Below are positions 16,107 to 25,184 of a DNA stretch of 64,000 nt, piece by piece. This stretch comes from an uncultured Methanomethylovorans sp. Its GTDB lineage: Archaea; Halobacteriota; Methanosarcinia; Methanosarcinales; Methanosarcinaceae. The notes beneath the pieces are model-generated. The model was given only the letters and a program-made list of their open reading frames with translations, was not told the origin of the DNA and made no database searches. Made by a program: the position numbers and the translations under genes. The stretch's first letter is position 1. Every line of letters begins with the position of its first letter. Where the stretch lies: NCBI RefSeq assembly GCF_963678545.1, contig NZ_OY782870.1, positions 682,001 to 746,000 of the forward strand. The letters are read 5' to 3'.

Positions 16107-18020
16107 TTATATGCTATCTATTATTTCGCCTGTTCTTTCATAGGTAATTATTCCAGGCGGCAACTCCTTGGCAAAATCAGGTGATCGTAGAGTTGCAAGA
16201 AGGCTTTTTACCTGTGAAATATCCATTATCTCTCTATTAATAAGGAAATCAAAATCTTCTACAGTAATAGGTATAAACTTAAGTCCCATTGTTTCTGCAA
16301 AGGGCCTTATTCCAAATCCTACCTCTGCTTTTTCACTGATTATGGCTTCACATACTGCTCTGTGTGTCTTTAAGCCGGAGTTGTAACCAGGTATTATCTT
16401 TACAAGCTCTGCTTTTGTGATGCTCTTTTTAATAGCCAATTCTTCCAGCAGTTTATCCAGCAACGCCCGGGTGCCTGAACCCCTGTTGCGGTTTGCCAGT
16501 TTTTTTCCAGGCAGGTCTTCAAGGTTTTTGATGTTGCTTTCAGGATGCACTATCAATCCCTGTTCCCGTCTATACCCTTTTACCAACACTGCATTATGGA
16601 TGCCCATACTTCTGATAGCTTCCAGATTGTATTCTTTTGGTCCAGCTACATTGATGCCTGCAACATCAGCTATGCTGTCAGCCATGGCACTTAATCCACG
16701 GCTGGAACCCATGCTTATTACTCTGAAGTTCATTCCTGTTAGGTCTTCCAGAAGATCAATAGCAGGGCATTGCCCCCCGACGAACATGAGGTCAATGGGT
16801 GTTATATTCCCAAAAAGCGTAACATCTATTGTTTTTCCGGGTTCCAGATATTCGGTCTCCTCTTTGATTTCGATGATACCATCGGCTTCTGCAAGGGTAG
16901 TAATAGCTCCTGATGTTTTGTCTGCAGGGTATACTCTACCTCTTACAAGTCCCACAGGGTAAAGTTCCTTCCTACCTTCGGACTTGATACCTGTTCCCAG
17001 GACAGCCTGCACTTTTGTTTTGAATGGTGAGGTGGTTTCAAGAGAATGATATATGAGGGGAGCTATGAACTCATTAAATATGGAAAGTGCAGCAGTAGGA
17101 TTGCCCGGAAGTCCTATAAGCGGTATATTTCCAACAATACCTATTACTACCGGTTTTCCAGGTTTTATTGATATTCCATGCAATAATGTTCTGCCTTTTT
17201 CAGCTATTATCTTATACATGACATCGCCCACGCCTGCAGAAGTACTACCGGAGGTGAGTACCATGTTGCATTCCTTTAATGCGCGATCGATAACTTCTGA
17301 CATTGCACGTTCGTCATCCTTTACAATTCCGTATATTATGGGGTTTGCACCGCATTCTTCTACACTTACAGCTACAGCATAGGAGTTAGCATCATATATC
17401 TTCCCAGTATTCAATTTCAATCCGGGTTGAACAAGTTCATCACCTGTGGAAATTATACCCACGTTCAGCTCTTTTACTTTGACCGTGCTGATGCCTATAG
17501 AAGCAAGCACTCCAATTTCCCGTGGGCCGATGCGCACATTCTTGCGCAGTACACGTTCCCCTTTCATTATGTCAGCGCCAGTACGCATAATGTTCTCATT
17601 TATGTGCACTGCCCTGCGTACTAGTATATTGCCATCTTCTACTGTTGTGTGTTCTACCATTACTACAGCATCTGCGCCTTCTGGTATTGGTGCACCTGTG
17701 GCTATCTCCATAAGTTTTCCAGGGGCAAGGACAATATTTGATACACTGCCAGCTGCAATCGATCCAATTATCTTCAATGTTACAGGATCTATTTCGGTAG
17801 CCTTGTATATATCCTGTGCCTGTACTGCAAAACCATCTTTAACTGATCTGTCAAAGGCAGGCACATCGATACTTGAAAATATATCTTCTGCTAGAATGTG
17901 TCCGTTTGCATGTTCCAAAGGCAAGGTTTTGAGTGCTGGCCTTATCTTGATACTATTAATTATACGGCGTGCTTCTTCTGAGGATGTGAGTTCTCTAAAT
18001 TCCTTTTGCTCCCTTTCCAA
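16107..18020 (-). CDS. moeA: MoeA-like molybdopterin biosynthesis protein fused to a PBP-like domain
   Basis: About 637 residues in two parts. Residues 1-400: MoeA, which inserts Mo or W into adenylated molybdopterin; seen are GAPIPEGADAVVMVE, ISTGDELV, LTSGSTSAGVGDV and GLPGNPTAA. Residues ~410-637: a type-2 periplasmic-binding-protein-like domain (VGGQCPAIDLLEDL, GSRGL, NRGSGTRALLDKLL), a fusion common in archaea and perhaps a metal-oxyanion sensor. Starts: TTG at 18020 has AAGGAG 8 nt upstream; a GTG at 18029 overlaps the preceding stop. Coupling with the small membrane gene is likely. The product probably serves Mo/W enzymes such as formylmethanofuran dehydrogenase. Confidence 0.88.
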   Translation of the reverse strand: MEREQKEFRELTSSEEARRIINSIKIRPALKTLPLEHANGHILAEDIFSSIDVPAFDRSVKDGFAVQAQDIYKATEIDPVTLKIIGSIAAGSVSNIVLAPGKLMEIATGAPIPEGADAVVMVEHTTVEDGNILVRRAVHINENIMRTGADIMKGERVLRKNVRIGPREIGVLASIGISTVKVKELNVGIISTGDELVQPGLKLNTGKIYDANSYAVAVSVEECGANPIIYGIVKDDERAMSEVIDRALKECNMVLTSGSTSAGVGDVMYKIIAEKGRTLLHGISIKPGKPVVIGIVGNIPLIGLPGNPTAALSIFNEFIAPLIYHSLETTSPFKTKVQAVLGTGIKSEGRKELYPVGLVRGRVYPADKTSGAITTLAEADGIIEIKEETEYLEPGKTIDVTLFGNITPIDLMFVGGQCPAIDLLEDLTGMNFRVISMGSSRGLSAMADSIADVAGINVAGPKEYNLEAIRSMGIHNAVLVKGYRREQGLIVHPESNIKNLEDLPGKKLANRNRGSGTRALLDKLLEELAIKKSITKAELVKIIPGYNSGLKTHRAVCEAIISEKAEVGFGIRPFAETMGLKFIPITVEDFDFLINREIMDISQVKSLLATLRSPDFAKELPPGIITYERTGEIIDSI

Positions 18021-18025
18021 CAGGT

Positions 18026-18271
18026 TCACTCCTTTAGGTGTTCTAATATCCTATTGTTGAGTCTGAAAACCCTGGAAGCCACATACCATAGGCCAAATAT
18101 GTATACTAACCAGGTTGCAATGGAAAGCCATTTAAGCGATTCTGTAGAGTCAAGTGCCTCAAAAGCAATGACTAATGTCACAGGCATTAGAAGCAATATA
18201 GCAATCACAGAGTCATTCAGGTACTTTAAGTTTTCTAATATCACTTTTTCTTTGTCAGGTACAGATTCCAT
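18026..18271 (-). CDS. small two-helix membrane protein
   Basis: 81 residues: a charged N-terminus, two hydrophobic segments (about 22-38 and 50-66) and a basic C-terminus (RVFRLNNRILEHLKE). No known family is recognised. It ends within the MoeA start region, AAGGAGTGA serving as both its stop and the ribosome binding site for moeA. This arrangement supports it being a real gene in the same operon. Confidence 0.6.
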   Translation of the reverse strand: MESVPDKEKVILENLKYLNDSVIAILLLMPVTLVIAFEALDSTESLKWLSIATWLVYIFGLWYVASRVFRLNNRILEHLKE

Positions 18272-18366
18272 GGTAACACCAATTTTAATACAATCTATTA
18301 TATATAAGTGATATTAGTTTAATCGGTATTAATGTTTTTGAGAAAAAGTGGAAAATAAAAGAGGAT

Positions 18367-19248
18367 TTATTCCTCAAAAATGGGTGTACCTGTATTTTGA
18401 GTAATTACTTCAAAGGCTTCTACCATCTTTTTGGTGATAGGGCCAGGTTTTCCGGTTCCGATCTTCCGGCCATCCACTTTTACCAATGGAGCTGCCTCTG
18501 CAGCTGTGCCTGTAACAAAGATCTCATCTGCAGTATATAGGTCAAACATCCCAAGATTTTCCACCGAGATGGGTATTTTCATCTCTTCCAGCAGTTCAAT
18601 TGCAGTAGCTCTTGTAATGCCTTTGAGGTTGTTGATAGTAGGTGGTGTGTAAACCTTTCCATTCTTGATAATAAATATATTGTCTCCAGAACCTTCGGAA
18701 AGGTATCCGTTGCTATCAAAGAATATGGCTTCATCGCCTCCTTTTTCGTTAGCTTCTATCTTTGCCAGGATATTGTTCAGGTAATTAAGGGATTTGATGT
18801 TAGGCGATAGTGCATCGGCTGCATTGCGGCGAACTGAAACCGTAACTCCCGTGAGTCCAACCTCATATAGGTCTCCATACATAGCTCCCCAGGGCTGTGT
18901 AATGACGAATACTCCGGGCTTAGGGCACTTGCGGGGGTCAAGACCAAGGTCTCCAACTCCTCTTGTAACCAGAGGCCTGATATAAGCATCTCTGAGTTTG
19001 TTCCTGCGTAGGGTATCTAAAATAACCTTTCCCATCTCCTCCTTAGACATGGGGATTTCCAATGCTATTGCCCTTGCAGAATCATACAGCCTGTCTAAAT
19101 GCTCATGTAATTTAAAGACACGTCCGTTGTAAGCTCTAATGCCCTCAAAGACACCATCGCCATACAGGAAACCATGGTCAAATAAAGAAACAGTAGCTTT
19201 TGATTTGTGAACGTATTCACCGTTGCAATAAATAAACAGTTCGCTCAT
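18367..19248 (-). CDS. ilvE: branched-chain amino acid aminotransferase
   Basis: PLP-dependent class IV aminotransferase for the last step of valine, leucine and isoleucine synthesis. 293 residues. Seen: [20 protein letters not shown], the PLP-Lys in [12 protein letters not shown] (K152), [13 protein letters not shown], and the phosphate-binding [13 protein letters not shown] and [12 protein letters not shown]-amino-acid transaminase and aminodeoxychorismate lyase share the fold, but the GRAYNG-type motif and EGSGDN favour IlvE. It stands alone between a small membrane gene and tRNA-Arg. Confidence 0.93.
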   Translation of the reverse strand: MSELFIYCNGEYVHKSKATVSLFDHGFLYGDGVFEGIRAYNGRVFKLHEHLDRLYDSARAIALEIPMSKEEMGKVILDTLRRNKLRDAYIRPLVTRGVGDLGLDPRKCPKPGVFVITQPWGAMYGDLYEVGLTGVTVSVRRNAADALSPNIKSLNYLNNILAKIEANEKGGDEAIFFDSNGYLSEGSGDNIFIIKNGKVYTPPTINNLKGITRATAIELLEEMKIPISVENLGMFDLYTADEIFVTGTAAEAAPLVKVDGRKIGTGKPGPITKKMVEAFEVITQNTGTPIFEE

Positions 19249-19384
19249 TGTAGAACCTCAATATGAATTGATGTAGGATTCATGTGAACCTATTGTATAT
19301 TTGTATTTCGACCCTTTAAGGTGGAATTTAGCAGAATCATACAAAAGGCTTTTATGCATAAACATCTATCACATACTCCCTACA

Positions 19385-19459
19385 GGTCCCGTGGCTTAGC
19401 CAGGATATAGCATCGGGCTTCTAACCCGAGGGTCGGGGGTTCGAATCCCTCCGGGATCG
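19385..19459 (+). tRNA. tRNA-Arg (anticodon TCT)
   Basis: Cloverleaf: acceptor GGTCCCG/CGGGATC, D-arm GCTTAGCC...TAGC, anticodon stem TCGGG/CCCGA around loop CTTCTAA with TCT, and T-arm GGGGG-TTCGAAT-CCCTC. Discriminator G, CCA not encoded. A long T-tract follows directly and should terminate it. It decodes AGA. Confidence 0.95.
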
Positions 19460-19538
19460 TTTTTTTTTTTTATTTTTTACTGATTTTCCATAGTATACTT
19501 ACTTTCAGAGAAAAATGCAATCTTGGGTTGAAATTGCT

Positions 19539-20726
19539 TCATGCACTTCCAATACCTTTTTTCTCCAAAACAAGCCAGGTCAGTAGTACAAGAACACCAC
19601 AGGTTAAAGCAATAGTACCCAATATGTGTATCCTGTCAAGCCAGTTCTGTGATACCAGCCACATGCCCACAGCTCCAAGAGTAAAGTATGTGAATATTAA
19701 CAGGGAGGATGCGGAGCCTGCATCTCTACGCACCTGCTCAAGTACCAAGTGGTTGCTCGGAGGCCTGCTTATCCCTATTGAATATGTAATCATAGCCATG
19801 GGGATCGCAAAACTCCATGGGCCATGTTGGCCGATGATAAGAATAAGTGCACCTCCCAGCACTATACCAACAAAACCTGCAGTAATCAGGTGTTTGGAGT
19901 TCGTTCTTTCTGCCAGTTTCAGACATGATATTGATCCTGCCATCAGTGCCAGAGCATTAAAAGCGAAGAAATAGCTGAAATTTTGCTCGTTTAGGCCAAA
20001 TCCGTTGATATAGATGGCAGACGAACCGGCGATGAAACTGTATAGTGGTAAAAGGCTTACGGACATAACAAGGACCATGATCACATATTTTATGTTAAGC
20101 AACAGTTTGCTATAAGAATACATAACCCTTGATAGGGGAGTTTCTGATGCTTCTTTTAGAGTCTCGGGTGTTCTGATAACGCCTAGAAGACCTATAGCAC
20201 CCATTATTCCCTGGGCAAAAAATATCCAATGCCATGAAAGGTATGCCAAAATCCAACCTCCAATGATGGGGGCGAACATGGGGGCCAAGGCCATGATGAC
20301 CGCTATATAAGCTAGTATCCTTTCTCTTTCCTTGCCTGAAAAGATATCTTTGGTCATTGCCATGGATAGGGATGCACTAGCCGCAGCTCCAGCAGCCTGT
20401 AGTATACGAAATGCTATCAGCATAGCTGCACTGTTTGCTACAGCGCATAGCATACTGGCAAATATATACAGCGAAATTCCCACAATTAAAGGTCTTCGAC
20501 GGCCGTATCTGTCTGAAATAGGCCCGTAAAAAAGCAGGAAAAATCCATAGGTGACGAAAAAGCAAATAAGAATCAAGTTAACTACTGCCAGGGGCTTATT
20601 CCACATAACGGCAAGGGCTGGAATAGCTGGCAGGATCATATCTGTAGAAAATGCAGGAAAAGCCGTTAACAATGCCAGTAGAGGCACCATTCGTTTGATA
20701 TTACTTTCAGTTGAATCGGTGTACAA
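19539..20726 (-). CDS. MFS multidrug transporter, Bcr/CflA type
   Basis: 395 residues with about 12 membrane segments. Seen: LTAFPAFSTDMILPAIPAL in helix 1, the loop 2-3 motif YGPISDRYGRRRPLIVG (MFS motif A), and RILQAAGAAASASLSMAM in helix 4, all typical of the Bcr/CflA drug:proton antiporter branch. Substrate unknown. TTG start with GGGGATC 4-5 nt upstream. Its end is convergent with the tRNA-Arg T-tract. Confidence 0.85.
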   Translation of the reverse strand: MYTDSTESNIKRMVPLLALLTAFPAFSTDMILPAIPALAVMWNKPLAVVNLILICFFVTYGFFLLFYGPISDRYGRRRPLIVGISLYIFASMLCAVANSAAMLIAFRILQAAGAAASASLSMAMTKDIFSGKERERILAYIAVIMALAPMFAPIIGGWILAYLSWHWIFFAQGIMGAIGLLGVIRTPETLKEASETPLSRVMYSYSKLLLNIKYVIMVLVMSVSLLPLYSFIAGSSAIYINGFGLNEQNFSYFFAFNALALMAGSISCLKLAERTNSKHLITAGFVGIVLGGALILIIGQHGPWSFAIPMAMITYSIGISRPPSNHLVLEQVRRDAGSASSLLIFTYFTLGAVGMWLVSQNWLDRIHILGTIALTCGVLVLLTWLVLEKKGIGSA

Positions 20727-21054
20727 ATTTGATCCCCTTTATATTTTTGCCTTGTAAAGGCATAAGAAATATTAATCTCCATTGCTTTGTGACCTGTTTT
20801 CAAGCAACCTGTTTTCAATGAGCTTTGTTTTTCAAAAACTCCTCCTCCTCCTCCTCATTTTCTTTTTTCTTCTCTCTTCAAGGTTAACATTAAGTTGAAT
20901 CATATTCTTTATTAGGTTTGCGTAAATTATTTATACTCATATCTCTACAATAGCAATCTATTTATACTATTTGATCAGTAGTAGCTTGCTGACTTCCGAG
21001 TACGTACGACAGAAGGTAGGTGGATACAGAAAATACAAATATGAGGTGTTTAGG

Positions 21055-22575
21055 TTGGATGATAAAACAAACAATCCCCCATCTGGAATCGATTGGGAGC
21101 ATGGAGTTCAGTGCAGCAAGGTCATTTGTGAGCCGCAGGAACTCGAAAGAACAATTGACTGGAAGCAGGGGCTTGCAATTGCGTTGGGTGTTCCTTTATT
21201 AATACTTCCTTCAATAGGATATCTTACTAGTTATGTGTGGTCTTTTGCAATATTTATCTGGGCAGCAACTATTTTACTAGGTTTTTTGCAGAACCTTGGA
21301 TATGGGGAATTGGCCACTGTTTTCCCAAAAGCTGCAGGGTTGCCGGGTTATACTCAAACTGTTTTTGGTTCGTCTGCGAAAAATGGCGATAATAAAAAAT
21401 ACAAGGTAGGTAAATTCATAGGTGGCTTTAGCGCCTGGAGTTACTGGTTCGGCTGGAGTCCTGTGCTTGCTATCTACGCAATTCTCATTTCCAGTTATCT
21501 TCAAGGTCTTATACCGGCTTTAGGTTCTGTTTCAGAAACCCTTCTTTCCTTAATTGTCGGAGCGGTCATTTTTGGTTCTCTTGCAGTAATCAATTCCAAA
21601 GGGCTTAAGAATGGAGCTAAGGCAGGTTTCATTCTCGCTCTGATCTCACTGGTCCCATTGATGATCATCACCATCGCACCATTTGTTACTGGCGACTTCC
21701 ATATATCAAACATTACTAATTCCTGGTTCCCTACAGACTGGAGTTGGGACATTGAGCATATATTGATTCTTCTTGGTCTTTTCGCAATGGCTGAATGGAG
21801 TGCAGCAGCATGGGAAACTGCAGCTATCTATGGACCAGAGTACAAGAAGCCCAATACTGATACCCCAAAGGCTTTGTTCGTATGCGGTGCTATTTGCCTT
21901 GTTCTTTATGTACTTGTACAGACTTCTGTCATAGGTACGTTGGGAGTTGAAGGCGTTCTTGCAGAGCCTATTTCTCCTATGCTCCCTCTTGCCAATCTTT
22001 CCTTGGGGCCTATAGGAGCTACCATTTCTATAATTATGTTGATAGGCGCAATGCTTCTTATTATACAGACCGCTTTCTTATCTTCTGCGAGGTCAATATA
22101 TTCGATGTCAGTTGAAGGAAACCTGCCCGCTGTTTTCAGCAAGCTCAACTCACATGGGCATCCTATGAATGCCATGATTGCAGACGCTCTTTTCAATATG
22201 TGTTTGATCCTTCTTGGAACTCCAACTGCCATTCTGGCTGCTTCTGCTATCGGATATATATGTGCTAATGGTATCAGTCTATATACCTATGTAAAAGTGA
22301 GAAATGATCCGGAACTGTCAAAGCTAGAAAGGCCATTCAAAGCCCCACGTGGATGGAAATATGTAGCATTTGTCACTGCCATCCTGAACATCCCTTTCTT
22401 CCTGGTTGGTATCATATACCTCAACAGTCTCGAACTTGGATGGAACACTACAGGAATAGGTTTTTTTGCCCTGTGTCTTTTCATTCCTCTCTGGTTCTAT
22501 TCCCAGCATGAGAGCAGGTTGGGTGTGAAACAAGAATTAATCTCCGAAGCAGAGCCGGTTCCTGCAGAGATGTAA
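21055..22575 (+). CDS. APC-family amino acid permease
   Basis: About 506 residues with 12 predicted membrane helices. Seen: ERTIDWKQGLAIALGVPLLILPSIG opening helix 1 with the unwound G-rich substrate segment, then an ELATVFPKAAGLPGYTQ segment conserved in APC permeases. Likely imports an amino acid with a cation; specificity cannot be inferred. Start is uncertain: TTG at 21055 has GAGGTG 6 nt upstream, while a TTG at 20971 would add 28 residues but overlaps possible TATA elements. It is convergent with the ABC exporter across a shared terminator. Confidence 0.82.
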   Translation: MDDKTNNPPSGIDWEHGVQCSKVICEPQELERTIDWKQGLAIALGVPLLILPSIGYLTSYVWSFAIFIWAATILLGFLQNLGYGELATVFPKAAGLPGYTQTVFGSSAKNGDNKKYKVGKFIGGFSAWSYWFGWSPVLAIYAILISSYLQGLIPALGSVSETLLSLIVGAVIFGSLAVINSKGLKNGAKAGFILALISLVPLMIITIAPFVTGDFHISNITNSWFPTDWSWDIEHILILLGLFAMAEWSAAAWETAAIYGPEYKKPNTDTPKALFVCGAICLVLYVLVQTSVIGTLGVEGVLAEPISPMLPLANLSLGPIGATISIIMLIGAMLLIIQTAFLSSARSIYSMSVEGNLPAVFSKLNSHGHPMNAMIADALFNMCLILLGTPTAILAASAIGYICANGISLYTYVKVRNDPELSKLERPFKAPRGWKYVAFVTAILNIPFFLVGIIYLNSLELGWNTTGIGFFALCLFIPLWFYSQHESRLGVKQELISEAEPVPAEM

Positions 22576-22591
22576 TATTAAAAAAGTACCT

Positions 22592-22627
22592 GCCATGTTC
22601 CATGAATAAAATTTCTGGGAACATGGC
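22592..22627. terminator. bidirectional terminator
   Basis: GCCATGTTCC and GGAACATGGC form a perfect 10-bp stem with a 16-nt loop, between the stops of the convergent permease and ABC exporter genes. T-rich DNA lies on the plus side and the A-run at 22580-22585 gives Ts on the minus side. Confidence 0.7.
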
Positions 22628-22652
22628 TGTTTTCAATTCATCTATTTTGGCT

Positions 22653-23402
22653 TCAGATGCTGATCTTTCGGAACAGGTAGGCTCCAAATATGATCATGAA
22701 TGCTGTAAAACCAGTGAGTACTACGAAACTCACTAATGGATCTATCTGGGAAGTGCCGAGAAGTCCATATCTAATTCCTTCTACTCCATATGTCAGCGGA
22801 TCCAGCATGGTCAGGGACCTTAGCCAAGATGGCAGGCTATCTATGGGAAATAGTGCCCCGGAAAGTCCGAAGATCGGGAATATGACAAAGTTCATTATGA
22901 GCTGAAAACCATGCATATCCTCCATTCTGGATGCAATGGCAATGCCAAATGCAGTGAAGGAAAGCCCTATCAATATCATGAATAAAATTGCCAGAGCGAA
23001 TCCCGGGATGCTGCTGATCTTCAGTCCTAAGAATAACGAGATTACGAGTATTATGAGTCCCTGGATAAGAGAAGTCGTAGCTCCTCCTACTGTTTGCCCC
23101 AGCATGATCTCCATTCTGGTCACTGGTGCGACTAATGTTTCTTTCAAGAATCCAAATTGTTTATCCCATATTATCTGTATGCCTGAGAATACCGATGTGA
23201 ACAGGACGCTCATAGATATGATGCCTGGAATGATGAATCCTATATACCCGTGGCTCATACCAGGAAGGCTGACCACGGAATTAAGCCCAAAGCCGAGAAC
23301 AAGCAAAAAGAATATGGGCATACCTAAACTGCCTATTATTCTGCTTTTGGAACGCAGGTAACGTTTTACACTTCTTAACCAGATGGTATATACAATATCC
23401 AT
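22653..23402 (-). CDS. ABC-2 type exporter permease
   Basis: 249 residues with six predicted membrane helices, DrrB/ABC-2 type. Seen: an amphipathic N-terminus (VKRYLRSKSRIIGSLGMPIFFL), a short external loop, a cytoplasmic DKQFGFLKETLVAPVTR helix typical of contact with the ATPase, and a late LFPIDSLPSWLRSL motif. It pairs with the ATPase gene ending 1 bp upstream, making a drug or antibiotic exporter controlled by the adjacent TetR. Confidence 0.9.
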   Translation of the reverse strand: MDIVYTIWLRSVKRYLRSKSRIIGSLGMPIFFLLVLGFGLNSVVSLPGMSHGYIGFIIPGIISMSVLFTSVFSGIQIIWDKQFGFLKETLVAPVTRMEIMLGQTVGGATTSLIQGLIILVISLFLGLKISSIPGFALAILFMILIGLSFTAFGIAIASRMEDMHGFQLIMNFVIFPIFGLSGALFPIDSLPSWLRSLTMLDPLTYGVEGIRYGLLGTSQIDPLVSFVVLTGFTAFMIIFGAYLFRKISI

Positions 23403-23403
23403 T

Positions 23404-24390
23404 TTATCTCCTCTGAGGCTTGTGCATCATGCGCATGCGATCTTTGGTACTGGCCTCTTCTTCTCTCATGGTCCTGCCAGTGTAATACAAAAAGACATCT
23501 TCAAGGGTAGGCTTATGAATAGAGATCGATTCGATTTCAATCCCATTCTCAGATGCAAGATTTACGATTTCAGCAACATGCTTTTCTGCATTTTGGAGGT
23601 TGATAGTAACAGACCCATTGTGAATGTCTACATGTTTGACCCAGGAACATGTTTTAATCCTCAAATGGAGTTTTTCATTATCTTGGGACGTTATTTCAAT
23701 TACATCTCCACCAATACTTTCTTTAAGTTTCTCCGAAGTGTCCAATGCGATAATCTTTCCCTTATCGATTATTGCTATTCTGTCGCAAAGCTTGTCTGCT
23801 TCTTCCATATAATGGGTGGTAAGGATTATTGTGATACCTTTTTCTTTGTTCAGCCTATCTATATAGTTCCAGAGATGATTCCTTGTCTGAGGATCAAGGC
23901 CAAGGGTTGGTTCATCCAAGAACAGCACTTTGGGTTCATGCAACAGTCCTCTTGCTATTTCCAGACGCCTTCTCATTCCTCCTGAATATGTTTTTACTAA
24001 GTTGTTCTTTTTTTCATCAAGTTCTACAAGCTTTAGAAGCTCTTTAATCCTATTCTCCCGTAAATCCTTTGGGATACGGTAAAGCCTGCCATGGAAATCC
24101 ATATTTTCATAGGCAGTGAGTTCTTCATCAAGGCTCTGGTCCTGGAAAACAATGCCAATAGATTTCCTTACATCATCTTCCTTTTTTAATATATCAAAGC
24201 CATTGACAGATGCTTTCCCGGAAGTTGGTTTCAGCATAGTTGAAAGCATCGACATGGTTGTTGTCTTACCTGCTCCATTTGGGCCAAGCAAACCGAATAC
24301 TTCTCCACTCCTTATACTAAAAGAAATATGATCTACAGCAACAAATCCGTTAAATTCTTTAGTTAATTTTTCAACTTCTATAGCCATCAT
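23404..24390 (-). CDS. ABC exporter ATP-binding protein (DrrA type)
   Basis: 328 residues. Seen: Walker A GPNGAGKTT, Q-loop FQDQSLDEELT, signature YSGGMRRRLEIARGL, Walker B FLDEPTLGLDP and the H-loop LTTHYMEEAD, followed by a C-terminal DrrA-type domain. Energises the ABC-2 permease encoded next. The ATG at 24390 has AGGAGAT 8 nt upstream; it follows the tetR stop by 5 nt, so the three genes form one operon. Confidence 0.93.
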   Translation of the reverse strand: MMAIEVEKLTKEFNGFVAVDHISFSIRSGEVFGLLGPNGAGKTTTMSMLSTMLKPTSGKASVNGFDILKKEDDVRKSIGIVFQDQSLDEELTAYENMDFHGRLYRIPKDLRENRIKELLKLVELDEKKNNLVKTYSGGMRRRLEIARGLLHEPKVLFLDEPTLGLDPQTRNHLWNYIDRLNKEKGITIILTTHYMEEADKLCDRIAIIDKGKIIALDTSEKLKESIGGDVIEITSQDNEKLHLRIKTCSWVKHVDIHNGSVTINLQNAEKHVAEIVNLASENGIEIESISIHKPTLEDVFLYYTGRTMREEEASTKDRMRMMHKPQRR

Positions 24391-24395
24391 TATAA

Positions 24396-24998
24396 TCAAT
24401 CTCCTATGCCTTCGAATAACAGATCGATCTTTGCAAATATGTCTCTTGAAAAAGAGAACTCATTCTCTGATTTCAGCCACACCATTAAAGTGTGAAAGTA
24501 CACTGCGTTCAGCGTTTCAGCTGCCATTCTTGTATCAATGTTTCCTTTTACCTCTCCCTTTTCTATTCCTTCTTCTAATACGCCCAGAAGCACTTTGATC
24601 AGGCGGTAATGTGGGCTTCTCTCTTTACTGATATCTGGTCTCGAAATCTCTATGTATCTTCTATATTCAATGAACAGCAGTTTTGTGAGATCTTTGTCCT
24701 TCTCGTAGCTTTCAGCCAGCGCTACAAGGAACTTCTTGATCCTTTCCTTTGTAGGTAGGTGGATCATAACTTCGTCCTCTGTCAAGTCGTAGATCAACTC
24801 TGCCTTTTGTTCCGCGAAATATAAAATAAGAGACTCTTTAGTGGGAAAATAATTAAAAAAAGTACCTTTAGCAATCTCGGCTTCTTTTGTGATCTCATCT
24901 ATCGTAGTATTTTCAAAGCCTTTTTCTTTGAACAATTTCCCCGATACTTCAAAGATCCTATTCTTTGTCTCGATTTTCTTCTTTTCACGAAGGGACAT
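24396..24998 (-). CDS. TetR-family repressor
   Basis: 200 residues. The N-terminal HTH (about 1-50) shows KIETKNRIFEVSGKLFKEKGFENTTIDEITKEAEIAKGTFFNYFPTKE in outline, the hallmark of the family; the C-terminal ligand domain is divergent as usual. First gene of an ABC exporter operon, so it probably represses it until a toxic compound binds. The ATG at 24998 has AAGGAT just upstream; a start at 25064 would lie inside the operator and is rejected. Confidence 0.9.
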   Translation of the reverse strand: MSLREKKKIETKNRIFEVSGKLFKEKGFENTTIDEITKEAEIAKGTFFNYFPTKESLILYFAEQKAELIYDLTEDEVMIHLPTKERIKKFLVALAESYEKDKDLTKLLFIEYRRYIEISRPDISKERSPHYRLIKVLLGVLEEGIEKGEVKGNIDTRMAAETLNAVYFHTLMVWLKSENEFSFSRDIFAKIDLLFEGIGD

Positions 24999-25034
24999 GT
25001 TATCCTTTTTGATTATTAATGAATTACAGAAAAT

Positions 25035-25073
25035 ATGACTAAGGTCATAAATGACCGGGGTCATATTTAAAGT
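25035..25073 (-). promoter_or_regulatory. tetR promoter with tandem palindromic operator
   Basis: Two copies of ATGAC-N4-GTCAT (25035-25048 and 25051-25064) stand 16 bp apart centre to centre, directly downstream of a minus-strand TATA-like TTTAAATAT (about 25065-25073). This places the dyads over the expected start site, fitting autorepression by the adjacent TetR. Confidence 0.7.
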
Positions 25074-25184
25074 TTTGTTTTTGGTTCGAAGAAATCTGTA
25101 AATAGACTGTTTTTCTCATTTTAGCTTACTTATATAGAATGATACAACATGAGCTGTATCTTCTCTGCCTTTCTTTCTTTCTTT

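Noticed and set aside
20788..20816. Direct repeat of ACCTGTTTTCAA
   Set aside because: Only two short copies, no CRISPR-like spacing or further repeats; no CRISPR array was found in the window.
20838..20860. CTC triplet run before the APC permease
   Set aside because: Low-complexity pyrimidine tract without further structure; no function inferred.
25064..25064. Upstream start for tetR giving 222 residues
   Set aside because: It would place the N-terminus inside the tandem operator and upstream of the likely transcript start.
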